The notes: a model not told the origin generated them from the letters alone. Shown: positions 15,487 through 23,667, counted from the first letter of the stretch. The stretch: 27,987 bases of DNA from an uncultured Blautia sp. (GCA_900541345.1 UQJE01000027.1:1-27987); one strand, 5' to 3'. Numbers and translations: made by a program.

Positions 15487-16527
15487 ATGATAAAAGCAGG
15501 AATTATCGGGGCAACCGGTTATGCGGGAAATGAAATCGTGAGACTTCTTCTTGAACATAAGGAAGCGGAAATCGTGTGGTACGGTTCCAGAAGTTATATA
15601 GATAAGAAGTATACAGATATATATCAGAATTTTTTTAAACTGGTAGATGCAAAGTGTATGGATGATAATATGGAGGCACTTGCAGAGGAGGCAGATGTGA
15701 TTTTTACTGCGACGCCTCAGGGACTTTGCGCATCTCTTATTCAGGAAGAAATTCTTTCTAAAACAAAGGTCATTGATTTAAGTGCGGATTTCCGTATAAA
15801 AGATGTAGCTACTTATGAAAAGTGGTATGGGATTTCTCATAAGGCGCCGCAGTTTATAGAGGAGGCTGTATATGGTCTTTGTGAAATTAACAGAGAGCAG
15901 GTAAAAGGAGCAAGGATTGTGGCAAATCCGGGCTGTTATCCCACATGCTCCATACTTTCCATTTATCCTTTATTAAAGGAAGGACTTATTGATCCGAATA
16001 CCATTATTATTGATGCAAAATCGGGTACATCCGGAGCAGGAAGAGGGGCAAAGGCAGATAATCTTTTCTGTGAAGTAAATGAAAATATCAAGGCATACGG
16101 CGTTGCTTCTCATCGTCATACGCCGGAGATTGAGGAACAGCTTGGTTATGTATGCGGACAGAAGATGCTTCTTAATTTTACGCCTCATCTGATTCCCATG
16201 AACAGAGGAATTTTAATTACAGCTTACGCATCTTTAACAAAAAAGGTTTCCTATGAGGAGGTAAAGGCTGCATATGATAAATATTATGAGAAAGAAGTAT
16301 TTGTCCGCGTGCTGGAGCGTGATGTATGCCCTCAGACAAAATGGGTGGAAGGAAGCAATTTTGTAGATGTGAATTTCAAAATTGACGAGAGAACAGGGCG
16401 TGTCATTATGATGGGCGCAATGGACAATCTTGTAAAAGGAGCAGCCGGTCAGGCTGTCCAGAATATGAATCTGATGTTTGGCTTAAAAGAGACAGAGGGA
16501 CTTATGAAAGTTCCCATGTGTCCGTAG
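15487..16527 (+). CDS. argC: N-acetyl-gamma-glutamyl-phosphate reductase
   Basis: This NADPH-dependent enzyme makes N-acetylglutamate semialdehyde in arginine synthesis. The N terminus is the dinucleotide-binding GIIGATGYAGNEIVRLL. The catalytic Cys is in VANPGCYPTCSIL, and the conserved His region is SHRHTPEIEEQL. Length is 346 residues, as expected. ATG at 15487 follows AAGGGAGG. It is first in a tight argC-J-B-D operon; argJ begins 11 bases after its stop. Confidence 0.97.
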   Translation: MIKAGIIGATGYAGNEIVRLLLEHKEAEIVWYGSRSYIDKKYTDIYQNFFKLVDAKCMDDNMEALAEEADVIFTATPQGLCASLIQEEILSKTKVIDLSADFRIKDVATYEKWYGISHKAPQFIEEAVYGLCEINREQVKGARIVANPGCYPTCSILSIYPLLKEGLIDPNTIIIDAKSGTSGAGRGAKADNLFCEVNENIKAYGVASHRHTPEIEEQLGYVCGQKMLLNFTPHLIPMNRGILITAYASLTKKVSYEEVKAAYDKYYEKEVFVRVLERDVCPQTKWVEGSNFVDVNFKIDERTGRVIMMGAMDNLVKGAAGQAVQNMNLMFGLKETEGLMKVPMCP

Positions 16528-16538
16528 GAGGAAGAGAT

Positions 16539-17762
16539 ATGAAGGAAATAAAAGGCGGTGTAACAGCTGCAAAGGGATTTCAGGCAGCTTCTGCAGCAGC
16601 AGAGATTAAATACAAGGGACGGACGGATATGGCTATGATTTTCAGTTCCGTTCCATGCAAGGCAGCAGGAACCTTTACTACGAACATAGTGAAGGCAGCT
16701 CCTGTAAAATGGGATCAGAAGGTAGTGTATGAACAGCCTTACGCACAGGCAGTTATCTGCAACAGCGGAATTGCGAATGCCTGTACAGGGGAAGAAGGAT
16801 ACGGATACTGTAAGGAGACAGCAGATGCAGCGGCGGAAATCTTGAACATTTCTCCTGACAGTGTTCTCGTAGCATCAACAGGAGTCATTGGAATGCAGGT
16901 TCCCATTGAAAAAATCAAAAACGGGATAAAAATGATGGTACCGGCTCTTTCCGGGGAAATGATTGCAGGAACAGACGCAGCAAAAGCCATTATGACAACA
17001 GATACGGTGCATAAAGAGGTAGCGGTTGAGATAGAAATTGGAGGAAAAGCCGTAACGATAGGCGGAATGTGTAAAGGTTCCGGCATGATTCACCCGAATA
17101 TGTGTACCATGCTTGGCTTTGTGACTACAGATATTTCTATTTCCAAGGAGCTTTTGCTGGAAGCACTCAAAGAGGATGTAAAGGATACTTATAATATGAT
17201 TTCAGTAGACGGAGATACGTCCACCAATGATACCGTTCTGCTTCTTGCAAACGGAATGGCAGGCAATGAGGAGATCACAGAAAAAAACGCAGATTATGAG
17301 AAGTTTAAAATGGCTTTGAATTATGTAAATACAATTCTTTCAAAAAAAATTGCGGGAGACGGAGAAGGGGCAACTGCTCTTTTTGAGGTGAAAGTAATCG
17401 GTGCTTCAACAAAGGAAGAAGCAGTGATTTTAAGCAAATCCGTAGTAACCTCTTCTCTTACAAAGGCGGCGATTTACGGGCACGATGCAAACTGGGGCAG
17501 GATTCTCTGTGCGCTCGGTTATTCCGGAGTTTCCTTTGACCCGGAAAAAGTAGATCTTTATTTTGAGAGCAGGGCAGGAAAAATCAAGATTATTGAAAAT
17601 GGTGTTTCTACAGGATACAGCGAGGAAGAAGCAACGAAAATTCTTTCGGAGGATGAGGTGACTGCCATTGCAGATATGAAAATGGGAGATGCCTCTGCAA
17701 CGGCCTGGGGCTGTGACCTCACTTACGATTATGTGAAAATCAACGCAGATTACAGAAGCTAA
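16539..17762 (+). CDS. argJ: Bifunctional glutamate N-acetyltransferase / ornithine acetyltransferase
   Basis: This enzyme moves the acetyl group from N-acetylornithine to glutamate, making the acetyl cycle of arginine synthesis self-sustaining. The precursor self-cleaves before the catalytic Thr (Thr190 here) in KGSGMIHPNMCTMLGF; the residue before the Thr is Cys where Ala is usual. C-terminal family segments include HDANWGRILCALGYSG. I chose ATG at 16539 (407 residues), preceded by AGGAGGAAGAGAT; GTG at 16518 overlaps argC and has no site. Whether it is bi- or monofunctional cannot be read here, though no separate argA/argE is in the operon. Confidence 0.96.
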   Translation: MKEIKGGVTAAKGFQAASAAAEIKYKGRTDMAMIFSSVPCKAAGTFTTNIVKAAPVKWDQKVVYEQPYAQAVICNSGIANACTGEEGYGYCKETADAAAEILNISPDSVLVASTGVIGMQVPIEKIKNGIKMMVPALSGEMIAGTDAAKAIMTTDTVHKEVAVEIEIGGKAVTIGGMCKGSGMIHPNMCTMLGFVTTDISISKELLLEALKEDVKDTYNMISVDGDTSTNDTVLLLANGMAGNEEITEKNADYEKFKMALNYVNTILSKKIAGDGEGATALFEVKVIGASTKEEAVILSKSVVTSSLTKAAIYGHDANWGRILCALGYSGVSFDPEKVDLYFESRAGKIKIIENGVSTGYSEEEATKILSEDEVTAIADMKMGDASATAWGCDLTYDYVKINADYRS

Positions 17763-17779
17763 AAGGGGAGAGAAGAGAG

Positions 17780-18670
17780 ATGGTAAATCATAAATATCTG
17801 GAAAAGGCAGAGGTGCTCATTGAGGCGCTTCCATATATACAGCGATTTAACAGGAAAATTGTGGTGATTAAGTACGGCGGGAGCGCCATGCTTGACGAAG
17901 AATTAAAAAGAAATGTAATTAAAGATGCTGTTCTTTTAAAGCTTGTTGGCTTTAAACCTATTATTGTTCACGGAGGAGGAAAGGAAATCAGCCGCTGGGT
18001 AGGTAAGGTGGGCATGGAGCCGAAGTTTATCAACGGCCTTCGTGTGACAGATAAAGATACAATGGAAATTGCGGAAATGGTTCTCGCAAAAGTAAACAAA
18101 GAGCTTGTGACTCTTGTGCAGTCGCTTGGAGTGAAGGCTGTGGGAATCAGCGGAAAGGACGGAGGCCTTCTTTCCTGTAAAAAGAAGATGGCGGATGGAG
18201 AAGATATAGGCTTTGTAGGGGAAATTACAAAGGTAGATCCGCAGATTCTTTACGATCTTCTGGAAAATGATTTCCTTCCTATTATTTTTCCGGTGGGATA
18301 TGACGAGGAGTTTCAGACTTATAATATTAATGCGGACGATGCTGCCTGTGCCATTGCGAAGGCAGTTCACGCAGAAAAGCTGGCTTTTCTTTCTGATATT
18401 GAAGGCGTGTATAAGGATAAAGACGATCCCACAAGTTTGATTTCTGAACTTCACGTACACGAGGCGGAAGCCATGATCGGGGAAGGATACGTAGGAGGCG
18501 GAATGATTCCGAAGCTTCAGAACTGTATTCATGCTATTGAAGAAGGGGTAAAGAGAGTTCATATTCTGGACGGAAGAATTCCGCACAGTCTTCTTCTGGA
18601 AATTTTTACAAATAAAGGAATTGGAACTGCAATTTTAAGGGAGGATGGTGAAACATATGACCATGATTGA
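17780..18670 (+). CDS. argB: Acetylglutamate kinase
   Basis: This 296-residue amino acid kinase phosphorylates N-acetylglutamate, usually the arginine-regulated step. Motifs are the glycine-rich VIKYGGSAM, IVHGGGKEIS for the substrate, and GLRVTD. The N-terminal helix before the kinase core (LEKAEVLIEALPYIQRF) is the kind found in hexameric, arginine-inhibited enzymes, so feedback inhibition is likely. It starts 17 bases after argJ with GGGGAGAG upstream. Its end overlaps argD by 14 bases. Confidence 0.96.
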   Translation: MVNHKYLEKAEVLIEALPYIQRFNRKIVVIKYGGSAMLDEELKRNVIKDAVLLKLVGFKPIIVHGGGKEISRWVGKVGMEPKFINGLRVTDKDTMEIAEMVLAKVNKELVTLVQSLGVKAVGISGKDGGLLSCKKKMADGEDIGFVGEITKVDPQILYDLLENDFLPIIFPVGYDEEFQTYNINADDAACAIAKAVHAEKLAFLSDIEGVYKDKDDPTSLISELHVHEAEAMIGEGYVGGGMIPKLQNCIHAIEEGVKRVHILDGRIPHSLLLEIFTNKGIGTAILREDGETYDHD

Positions 18671-19862
18671 GAAAATGAATCAGGCGGAGGAGTATGTTCT
18701 TCATACATATAACCGTTTCCCCGTAGTATTTGAAAAGGGAGAGGGAGTCTGTCTTTATGATACAGAGGGAAAAGAATACCTTGATTTTGCAGCAGGAATC
18801 GCGGTAAATGCGCTTGGATACCATTATCCCGGTTATGACGAGGCGTTAAAAGCGCAGATAGATAAGCTGCTTCACGTATCCAATCTTTACTATAATGTGC
18901 CAATTGCAGAGGCAGGAGAAAAAATTGTAAAAGCTTCGGGGCTGGAAAAAGTGTTTTTTACAAACAGCGGAACAGAGGCAATTGAGGGCGCATTGAAAGC
19001 TGCAAAAAAGTATGCCTATATTCGGGACGGAGACAGCGGACATGAGATTATTGCCATGAATCACTCCTTTCATGGAAGGACCATCGGCGCTCTTTCTGTA
19101 ACAGGAAACGCCCATTACCGTGATCCTTTTGCACCACTTATGGACGGTGTAAAATTTGCTGATTTTAATGATATAAACAGTGTGAAGGAAAAAATCACAG
19201 AAAAAACCTGCGCTATTCTTCTGGAACCAGTGCAGGGAGAGGGAGGGATTTTTCCGGCAGAACAGGATTTTTTAGATGAACTTCGGCAGATTTGTGACGA
19301 AAAAGATATTCTTCTGATTTTCGACGAAATTCAGTGCGGAATGGGAAGAACAGGAAATTATTTTGCATGGCAGGCGTACGGTGTAAAACCGGATATAATG
19401 ACCTGTGCGAAAGCACTTGGCTGCGGAGTTCCGGTAGGCGCTTTTGTTCTTGGAAAAAAGGCTGCGAAGGCTTCGCTTGTTCCGGGAGACCATGGCACGA
19501 CGTATGGAGGCAATCCTTTTGTATGTGCTGCAGTGAGCTGGGTATTTGATATTTTTGAAAAGGATGAGATTTTAAAGCATGTACAGGAGCATATACTTTT
19601 TCTTGAGGATGCGCTTGACAGGCTTGCAGCAAACCATGATTGTGTTCTGGAACGCCGTGGAATGGGATTTATGCAGGGACTTGTGCTGAAAAAAGAATAC
19701 CCTGTTGGCGAGGTAGTAAAGAAGGCTCTGGATGAAGGACTTCTTGTGATTTCTGCAGGGGAGAATGTTCTGAGAATCGTGCCGCCGCTTATAATCCGGA
19801 AGGAAGATATTTTGAAGATGGAAGAGATACTGAATAAGTGTTTTGTATATGATGGTTTGTGA
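18657..19862 (+). CDS. argD: Acetylornithine aminotransferase
   Basis: This class III PLP aminotransferase converts N-acetylglutamate semialdehyde to N-acetylornithine. Motifs are NSGTEAIEGALK for phosphate binding, FHGRTIGALSVTG, IFDEIQCGMGRTG, and the PLP Lys in CAKALGCGVPVGAF. I favour ATG at 18657 (401 residues), within the end of argB; ATG at 18645 directly abuts GGGAGG and is too close to be used well, while 18663 is also possible. It is the last arg gene here, followed by a terminator. Confidence 0.95.
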   Translation: MTMIEKMNQAEEYVLHTYNRFPVVFEKGEGVCLYDTEGKEYLDFAAGIAVNALGYHYPGYDEALKAQIDKLLHVSNLYYNVPIAEAGEKIVKASGLEKVFFTNSGTEAIEGALKAAKKYAYIRDGDSGHEIIAMNHSFHGRTIGALSVTGNAHYRDPFAPLMDGVKFADFNDINSVKEKITEKTCAILLEPVQGEGGIFPAEQDFLDELRQICDEKDILLIFDEIQCGMGRTGNYFAWQAYGVKPDIMTCAKALGCGVPVGAFVLGKKAAKASLVPGDHGTTYGGNPFVCAAVSWVFDIFEKDEILKHVQEHILFLEDALDRLAANHDCVLERRGMGFMQGLVLKKEYPVGEVVKKALDEGLLVISAGENVLRIVPPLIIRKEDILKMEEILNKCFVYDGL

Positions 19863-19882
19863 AAAACAGACGGTTGAATTTG

Positions 19883-19926
19883 AAGAATCTCACCTGCTTT
19901 TAAAGCATAAGTGGGATTCTTTTTTA
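19883..19926 (+). terminator. Terminator of argCJBD
   Basis: AAGAATCTCAC (19883-19893) pairs with GTGGGATTCTT (19911-19921), with an inner GCTTT/AAAGC pairing, followed by a run of T to 19926. Confidence 0.88.
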
Positions 19927-19958
19927 TAAACAGTGAATATGGCTGGTATGATAGAATG

Positions 19959-20025
19959 TACTTCAAAGTAAATTGAAATTTGTTTGAAGTAGCCTTGAAG
20001 TTGATTTTGAAGCAACTTTGAAGTA
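19959..20025 (+). repeat. Helically phased TTGAAGT repeats
   Basis: TTTGAAGTA or a near match starts at 19983, 19994 (CTTGAAGTT), 20006 (TTTGAAGCA) and 20017, with spacings of 11, 12 and 11 bases. An inverted copy lies in the palindrome TACTTCAAAGTA at 19959-19970. The last copy overlaps a possible -35. Direct repeats at one helical turn are the usual site type of OmpR/PhoB-family response regulators. Confidence 0.7.
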
Positions 20026-20044
20026 AAATGGAACAGATTATAAT
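20017..20044 (+). promoter_or_regulatory. Possible promoter for the small HTH/Cys-rich region
   Basis: TTTGAA (20017-20022), a 16-base spacer and a perfect TATAAT (20039-20044). The -35 coincides with the last phased repeat, so a bound regulator would act there. Confidence 0.55.
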
Positions 20045-20058
20045 GAAAAGGGGCTTTC

Positions 20059-20163
20059 TTGCTGCTATTATCAGGCCATAAGGTTTCAGAAATTGCGGAA
20101 TATCTGGGAATAAGTGATTCCGCATATTTGAGAAAAAAACAGAAAGACGGTGAAAGAGAATGA
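20059..20163 (+). pseudogene. Short AraC-type HTH fragment
   Basis: The frame from TTG at 20059 reads LLLSGHKVSEIAEYLGISDS and continues for 14 residues to TGA at 20161. The segment matches the second helix-turn-helix of AraC-family regulators (pattern vSEIAeyLGfsDssYf). There is no room for the rest of such a protein, since a stop lies at 20044-20046 and the only start is TTG, although AAGGGG stands six bases before it. It is either a degraded regulator or a 34-residue peptide. Its stop overlaps the next start as ATGA. Confidence 0.5.
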
Positions 20164-20312
20164 TAAATGTTTTGATTCTTGCGATTATATTTGGATACGG
20201 AGGTTTTGTTCTGTATCGCATGCACAAAAAGAAAAAAGAAGGGAGCGGATGCTGCGGCTGTGGATGCAGCGGAAATTGCTCAGGATGTGAAAGTGTGCAG
20301 GATAAAAAGTAA
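20160..20312 (+). CDS. FeoB-associated Cys-rich membrane protein
   Basis: This 50-residue protein has one N-terminal membrane helix (VLILAIIFGYGGFVLY), a basic stretch (HKKKKEG) and a Cys-rich tail with six Cys in CCGCGCSGNCSGC. This is the layout of the small proteins usually encoded next to the ferrous iron transporter FeoB, proposed to help iron transfer at the membrane. No feoA or feoB is within the window, so it is an orphan here. Its ATG overlaps the stop of the HTH fragment (ATGA), with GGTGAAAGA as a modest ribosome site. The family assignment rests on the architecture. Confidence 0.72.
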   Translation: MINVLILAIIFGYGGFVLYRMHKKKKEGSGCCGCGCSGNCSGCESVQDKK

Positions 20313-20447
20313 TCAGAGCATATAAAATTACTTTGTTTCGAAAACGGAAAGAGTTTATGGAACAAGACGTTTTTGTGTGATTTGCATAAAAACCATTCGA
20401 TGTATTTGTTGGTAATGCTGAAAGTAACAAAATAATAGGAAATATGA

Positions 20448-20500
20448 TTTACAAACATGGTAAAATATGTTAGTATCAAAAATGTAAACGTTAACATTTT
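20448..20500 (+). promoter_or_regulatory. Promoter and operator of the LacI-type regulator gene
   Basis: TTTACA (20448-20453), 17 bases, TAGTAT (20471-20476). Just downstream the near-palindrome TGTAAACGTTAACA (20483-20496, extended by AAAA and TTTT) lies over the transcription start, suiting autorepression. It also matches a CcpA cre site, so catabolite control is an alternative. Confidence 0.75.
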
Positions 20501-20535
20501 TATTGTGACACATATAACACGGAGAATGAAAACAG

Positions 20536-21564
20536 ATGAATATTATAGATATTGCAAAAATAGCAGGAGTATCAACAGCTACAGTATCCAGAGTCATCAA
20601 TCATTCAGGCAAAGTGAAAGAAGAAACAAGGGAGAGAATTCAGGAGGTAATAGACGAATATAATTACGTTCCAAATGCGATTGCGAGAAGCTTATGTATG
20701 AAGGACAGATTCAGTATTGGCGTAATTCTTCCGGACATAAAAAATGAGTTTTTTTCTGATGTGATTCAGGGTATAACAGAAATCACAGAGCAAAGTATTT
20801 ACAATATTTTGTTTTTTAATACAGATGAGAGAAATGAAGTGGAACATGACTACTTAAAAGTAGTAGCCAGTGAGCGACTGAAAGGTCTTCTGATTTCACC
20901 TGTATCTGATCACGATGAAGTGACAGCAGCAGAACTTAAGCATTTGGAAAAGTCAGGGGTTCCTGTAGTGCTTATTGACCGGAATCTTGAGGGAAAACAG
21001 TTTGATGGAATTTTTGTGAAAAACTTCGAAGGTGCTTATGATGGAGTACAGGCGCTGATTAACGAAGGACATAAAAAAATTGCCATTATAACAGGACCAG
21101 GGAATTCACTTCCAGGCAAAGAACGTCTCAGAGGATATATAAAAGCAATGGAAGATAACGGTCTTCCTGTCCGAAAGGAATATCAGGTTTCCGGTAATTT
21201 TAGGATAGAAAAAGCGTATCAGCAGACAGGATATTTATTATCTCTTCCGGAACCGCCCACCGCTGTTTTTTGTGTGAATAACCTTACATCTCTGGGTTGC
21301 CTGAAATATCTTACGGAACATCATCTTGTTCCGGGAAAAGATATTGCAGTAATGGGATTTGACGGCATTACAGCATTAAACATTATCGAGTATCCTTTTT
21401 CTGCAATAGAAAGAGATGCAAGAATGCAGGGCAGAGAAGCTATGAAGCTTTTACTGAAGAAACTTGATATGATAAAAGAAGGAGAAAACATGAAAGGGGA
21501 TTCCAGAAAGGTTTATGTTCCCTATAAAGTTGTTTTAAGAGGTTCAGAAAAATATGGAAGATAA
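20536..21564 (+). CDS. LacI family regulator of the pentose operon (RbsR-like)
   Basis: This 342-residue regulator has the LacI DNA-binding helix-turn-helix at the very N terminus (IIDIAKIAGVSTATVSRVIN), the hinge region YNYVPNAIARSL, and a periplasmic-binding-protein-like effector domain (SIGVILPDIKNEFF, GHKKIAIITGP, GFDGITALNI). It precedes the sugar operon by 108 bases. Palindromes of the type TGTAAACGTTnnCA lie before its own gene and twice before deoC, so it most likely represses itself and the operon until the sugar or its phosphate binds. ATG at 20536 has GGAG 11 bases upstream. Confidence 0.93.
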   Translation: MNIIDIAKIAGVSTATVSRVINHSGKVKEETRERIQEVIDEYNYVPNAIARSLCMKDRFSIGVILPDIKNEFFSDVIQGITEITEQSIYNILFFNTDERNEVEHDYLKVVASERLKGLLISPVSDHDEVTAAELKHLEKSGVPVVLIDRNLEGKQFDGIFVKNFEGAYDGVQALINEGHKKIAIITGPGNSLPGKERLRGYIKAMEDNGLPVRKEYQVSGNFRIEKAYQQTGYLLSLPEPPTAVFCVNNLTSLGCLKYLTEHHLVPGKDIAVMGFDGITALNIIEYPFSAIERDARMQGREAMKLLLKKLDMIKEGENMKGDSRKVYVPYKVVLRGSEKYGR

Positions 21565-21589
21565 AAACCATATTTTTCTTTTATAGCAA

Positions 21590-21638
21590 AAATGTAAACG
21601 TTCACATTTTTTTATTTCATAAAATGTAAACGTTTGCA
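21590..21638. promoter_or_regulatory. Twin LacI/CcpA-type operators before deoC
   Basis: TGTAAACGTTCACA (21593-21606) and TGTAAACGTTTGCA (21625-21638) share the core of the site before the regulator gene. Their centres are 32 bases apart, about three helical turns, so they lie on one face. I could not identify a convincing -35/-10 pair here; the operon may also be read through from the regulator gene. Confidence 0.75.
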
Positions 21639-21672
21639 AACAAAGAATTTTTAAAATTATAAGGAGGCAATT

Positions 21673-22311
21673 ATGAATACGATCGCAAACAAAATTGATC
21701 ACACTATGTTAAAACCGGAGGCAACAACAGAAACAATTCGCAGATACTGCAAAGAGGCAAAAGAATATGGATTTGCTTCTGTATGCGTAAATACATACCA
21801 TGTTCCGTTAGTTGCAGAAGAGTTAAAAGGCACAGATGTAAAAACATGTTGTGTTGTAGGATTTCCTCTTGGGGCAATGTCAACTGCTGCAAAAGCCTTT
21901 GAGGCAAAACATGCAGTGGAAGAAGGCGCTGAGGAAGTAGATATGGTTTTAAATATCGGAGCCGTAAAAGATGGAAATTACGACTTTGTAAAAGAGGATA
22001 TTGCAGCAGTTGTAGAAGCTTCCAAACCGGCAATTGTAAAAGTTATTATAGAAACATGTCTTCTTACAGATGAAGAAAAAAGAAAAGTATGTCTTTTGTC
22101 AGTAGAAGCAGGAGCAGCTTTCGTAAAAACATCTACCGGATTTTCCACAGGCGGTGCAACACCGGAGGATGTGAGATTGATGCGGGAGACTGTAGGTGAC
22201 CGTGCACAGGTAAAGGCAAGCGGAGGTATCCGTACACCGGAAGATGCAAAGAAGATGCTGGAGGCAGGAGCAGACAGAATCGGTGCCGGAAATGGTGTAG
22301 TCCTGTTATAA
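21673..22311 (+). CDS. deoC: Deoxyribose-phosphate aldolase
   Basis: This 212-residue class I aldolase splits 2-deoxyribose 5-phosphate into acetaldehyde and glyceraldehyde 3-phosphate. The Schiff-base Lys is Lys152 in FVKTSTGF. The proton-relay residues are Asp90 (EEVDMVLNIG) and Lys181 (VKASGGIR), all intact. It is the first gene of the sugar operon, after the two operators, with AAGGAGG upstream of ATG. Its place with a sugar kinase and a ribose-type ABC importer, and not with nucleoside phosphorylases, points to imported deoxyribose as the source of its substrate. Confidence 0.97.
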   Translation: MNTIANKIDHTMLKPEATTETIRRYCKEAKEYGFASVCVNTYHVPLVAEELKGTDVKTCCVVGFPLGAMSTAAKAFEAKHAVEEGAEEVDMVLNIGAVKDGNYDFVKEDIAAVVEASKPAIVKVIIETCLLTDEEKRKVCLLSVEAGAAFVKTSTGFSTGGATPEDVRLMRETVGDRAQVKASGGIRTPEDAKKMLEAGADRIGAGNGVVLL

Positions 22312-22327
22312 ATAAGGGGGAATAAAT

Positions 22328-23251
22328 ATGGGGAAAGTAACGGTATTTGGAAGTTTTGTAGTGGATTTGATGGGAAGAACTCCGCATTTACCTGTTCCAG
22401 GAGAAACTGTAAAAGGAAGTATGTTTAAGATGGGGCCTGGGGGAAAAGGCTTCAATCAGGGGGTTGCTGCACATAAAGCAGGAGCAGATGTAACAATGGT
22501 AACAAAGCTTGGCAAAGATTCTTTTGCAAATGTTGCATTAGATGCAATGAAAGAGCTGAATATGAAACAGGATTATATTTTTGTAACAGAAGAAGCTGAA
22601 ACAGGATGCGCATTGATTCTGGTAGATGAAAATACAAGTCAGAATGAAATCGTAGTACTCTTAGGGGCATGCAATACAATTACAGACGATGAAGTCGATT
22701 CTCTTACAAACATCTTGAAAGATTCGGAATATTTATTGACACAATTAGAAACGAATGTATCGGCTACCAATCGTGTAATTGATATTGCTCATAAGAATCA
22801 TACAAAGGTTATTTTAAATACAGCGCCTGTACAGCCGATAGAGGATGAGGTATTAAAAAAAGTATATCTTATTACTCCGAATGAGGTTGAAGCGGAAATT
22901 CTTACAGGAATACCGGTTGATTCTAAGGAAAATGCAGATAAAGCAGCAGACTGGTTCTTTGAGAAGGGTGTGGAAAATGTTCTTATCACACTTGGAGGAA
23001 GAGGTGTATATATTGCAACAGATGAGAAAAGGGCGATTATTCCTGCATACCATGTGGAGGCAATTGATACAACCGGAGCTGGAGATGCTTTTAACGGCGG
23101 TCTTGTAGCTGCTTTAGCAGAAGGAAAGAATTTGTGGGAAGCAGCCGGATTTGCAAATGCACTTGCAGCAGTTGCAGTACAGCGTCTTGGAACAACACCG
23201 GCAATGCCTACAAGAGAAGAGATTGAACAGTTTATTAAAGAGAACGCATAA
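22328..23251 (+). CDS. PfkB-family pentose kinase, probably deoxyribokinase
   Basis: This 307-residue kinase has the ribokinase fold. Family motifs are GPGGKGFNQ (36-44), the anion-hole and catalytic-base motif DTTGAGD (base Asp253), and NTAP. In E. coli ribokinase the N-terminal motif GSINAD places Asn14 at the 2-hydroxyl of ribose; here it is GSFVVD, with Val11 at that position. As I recall, Salmonella deoxyribokinase has Met there (GSNMVD). A hydrophobic residue fits 2-deoxyribose, which lacks that hydroxyl, and agrees with deoC next door. Ribokinase remains possible. It starts 17 bases after deoC. Confidence 0.85.
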   Translation: MGKVTVFGSFVVDLMGRTPHLPVPGETVKGSMFKMGPGGKGFNQGVAAHKAGADVTMVTKLGKDSFANVALDAMKELNMKQDYIFVTEEAETGCALILVDENTSQNEIVVLLGACNTITDDEVDSLTNILKDSEYLLTQLETNVSATNRVIDIAHKNHTKVILNTAPVQPIEDEVLKKVYLITPNEVEAEILTGIPVDSKENADKAADWFFEKGVENVLITLGGRGVYIATDEKRAIIPAYHVEAIDTTGAGDAFNGGLVAALAEGKNLWEAAGFANALAAVAVQRLGTTPAMPTREEIEQFIKENA

Positions 23252-23268
23252 TATCAGGAGGGATAGAG

Positions 23269-23667
23269 ATGTTAAAAGAGGGTATTTTTCATCCACAGTT
23301 GTGCCGTGTACTTGCTGAACTTCGCCATAAGGATATGCTGGTAATCGGCGATGCCGGTCTTCCAATTCCAAAGGGCGTGGAAAGAGTGGATTTGGGATGG
23401 AAGCCAGGAAGTCCTGGATATTTGGAAGTTCTGGAAGAGATTTTAAAAGCGATCACAGTAGAAGAAGCGGTTTTTGCAGATGAGGCTTTAAGCGTGACAC
23501 CGGAGTTTCATGAAAAAGCAAAAGCTCTTCTTCCGGACAATCTTCCCGTTTCTTATATTCCACATACAGAATTAAAAGAAATGAGTGAAAAAGCAAAAGC
23601 AATTATATTAACAGGAGAATTTACAGGCTATACAAATGTTGTGCTTGTATGTGGATGTGCATATTAA
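23269..23667 (+). CDS. rbsD: RbsD/FucU-family sugar pyranase (mutarotase)
   Basis: This 132-residue protein interconverts pyranose and furanose forms of the imported sugar so the kinase can use it. Family features are His20 in VLAELRHKD, DAGLPIPKGVERVDL (28-42) and the C-terminal TGEFTGYTNVVL. Length is that of RbsD. It lies 18 bases after the kinase gene and 16 before the ABC ATPase gene. The sugar may be deoxyribose rather than ribose, as for the rest of the operon. Confidence 0.92.
   Translation: MLKEGIFHPQLCRVLAELRHKDMLVIGDAGLPIPKGVERVDLGWKPGSPGYLEVLEEILKAITVEEAVFADEALSVTPEFHEKAKALLPDNLPVSYIPHTELKEMSEKAKAIILTGEFTGYTNVVLVCGCAY

Noticed and set aside
17936..18586. Minus-strand open frame of 216 codons inside argB
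   Set aside because: Antisense to a clear argB with no recognisable features; a shadow frame.
19930..20058. Peptide-coding repeat in the TTGAAGT region
   Set aside because: All frames are interrupted and lack starts with ribosome sites; the 11-base period is helical, not codon-based.
20483..20496. Reading the TGTAAACGTT palindromes as CcpA cre sites only
   Set aside because: They fit cre, but their clustering at a LacI-type regulator gene and its adjacent operon makes a local operator at least as likely; both are kept open.
19358..20497. Long minus-strand open frame of 379 codons over argD and downstream
   Set aside because: It is antisense to argD and the terminator, with no domain or ribosome site; composition is that of a shadow frame.
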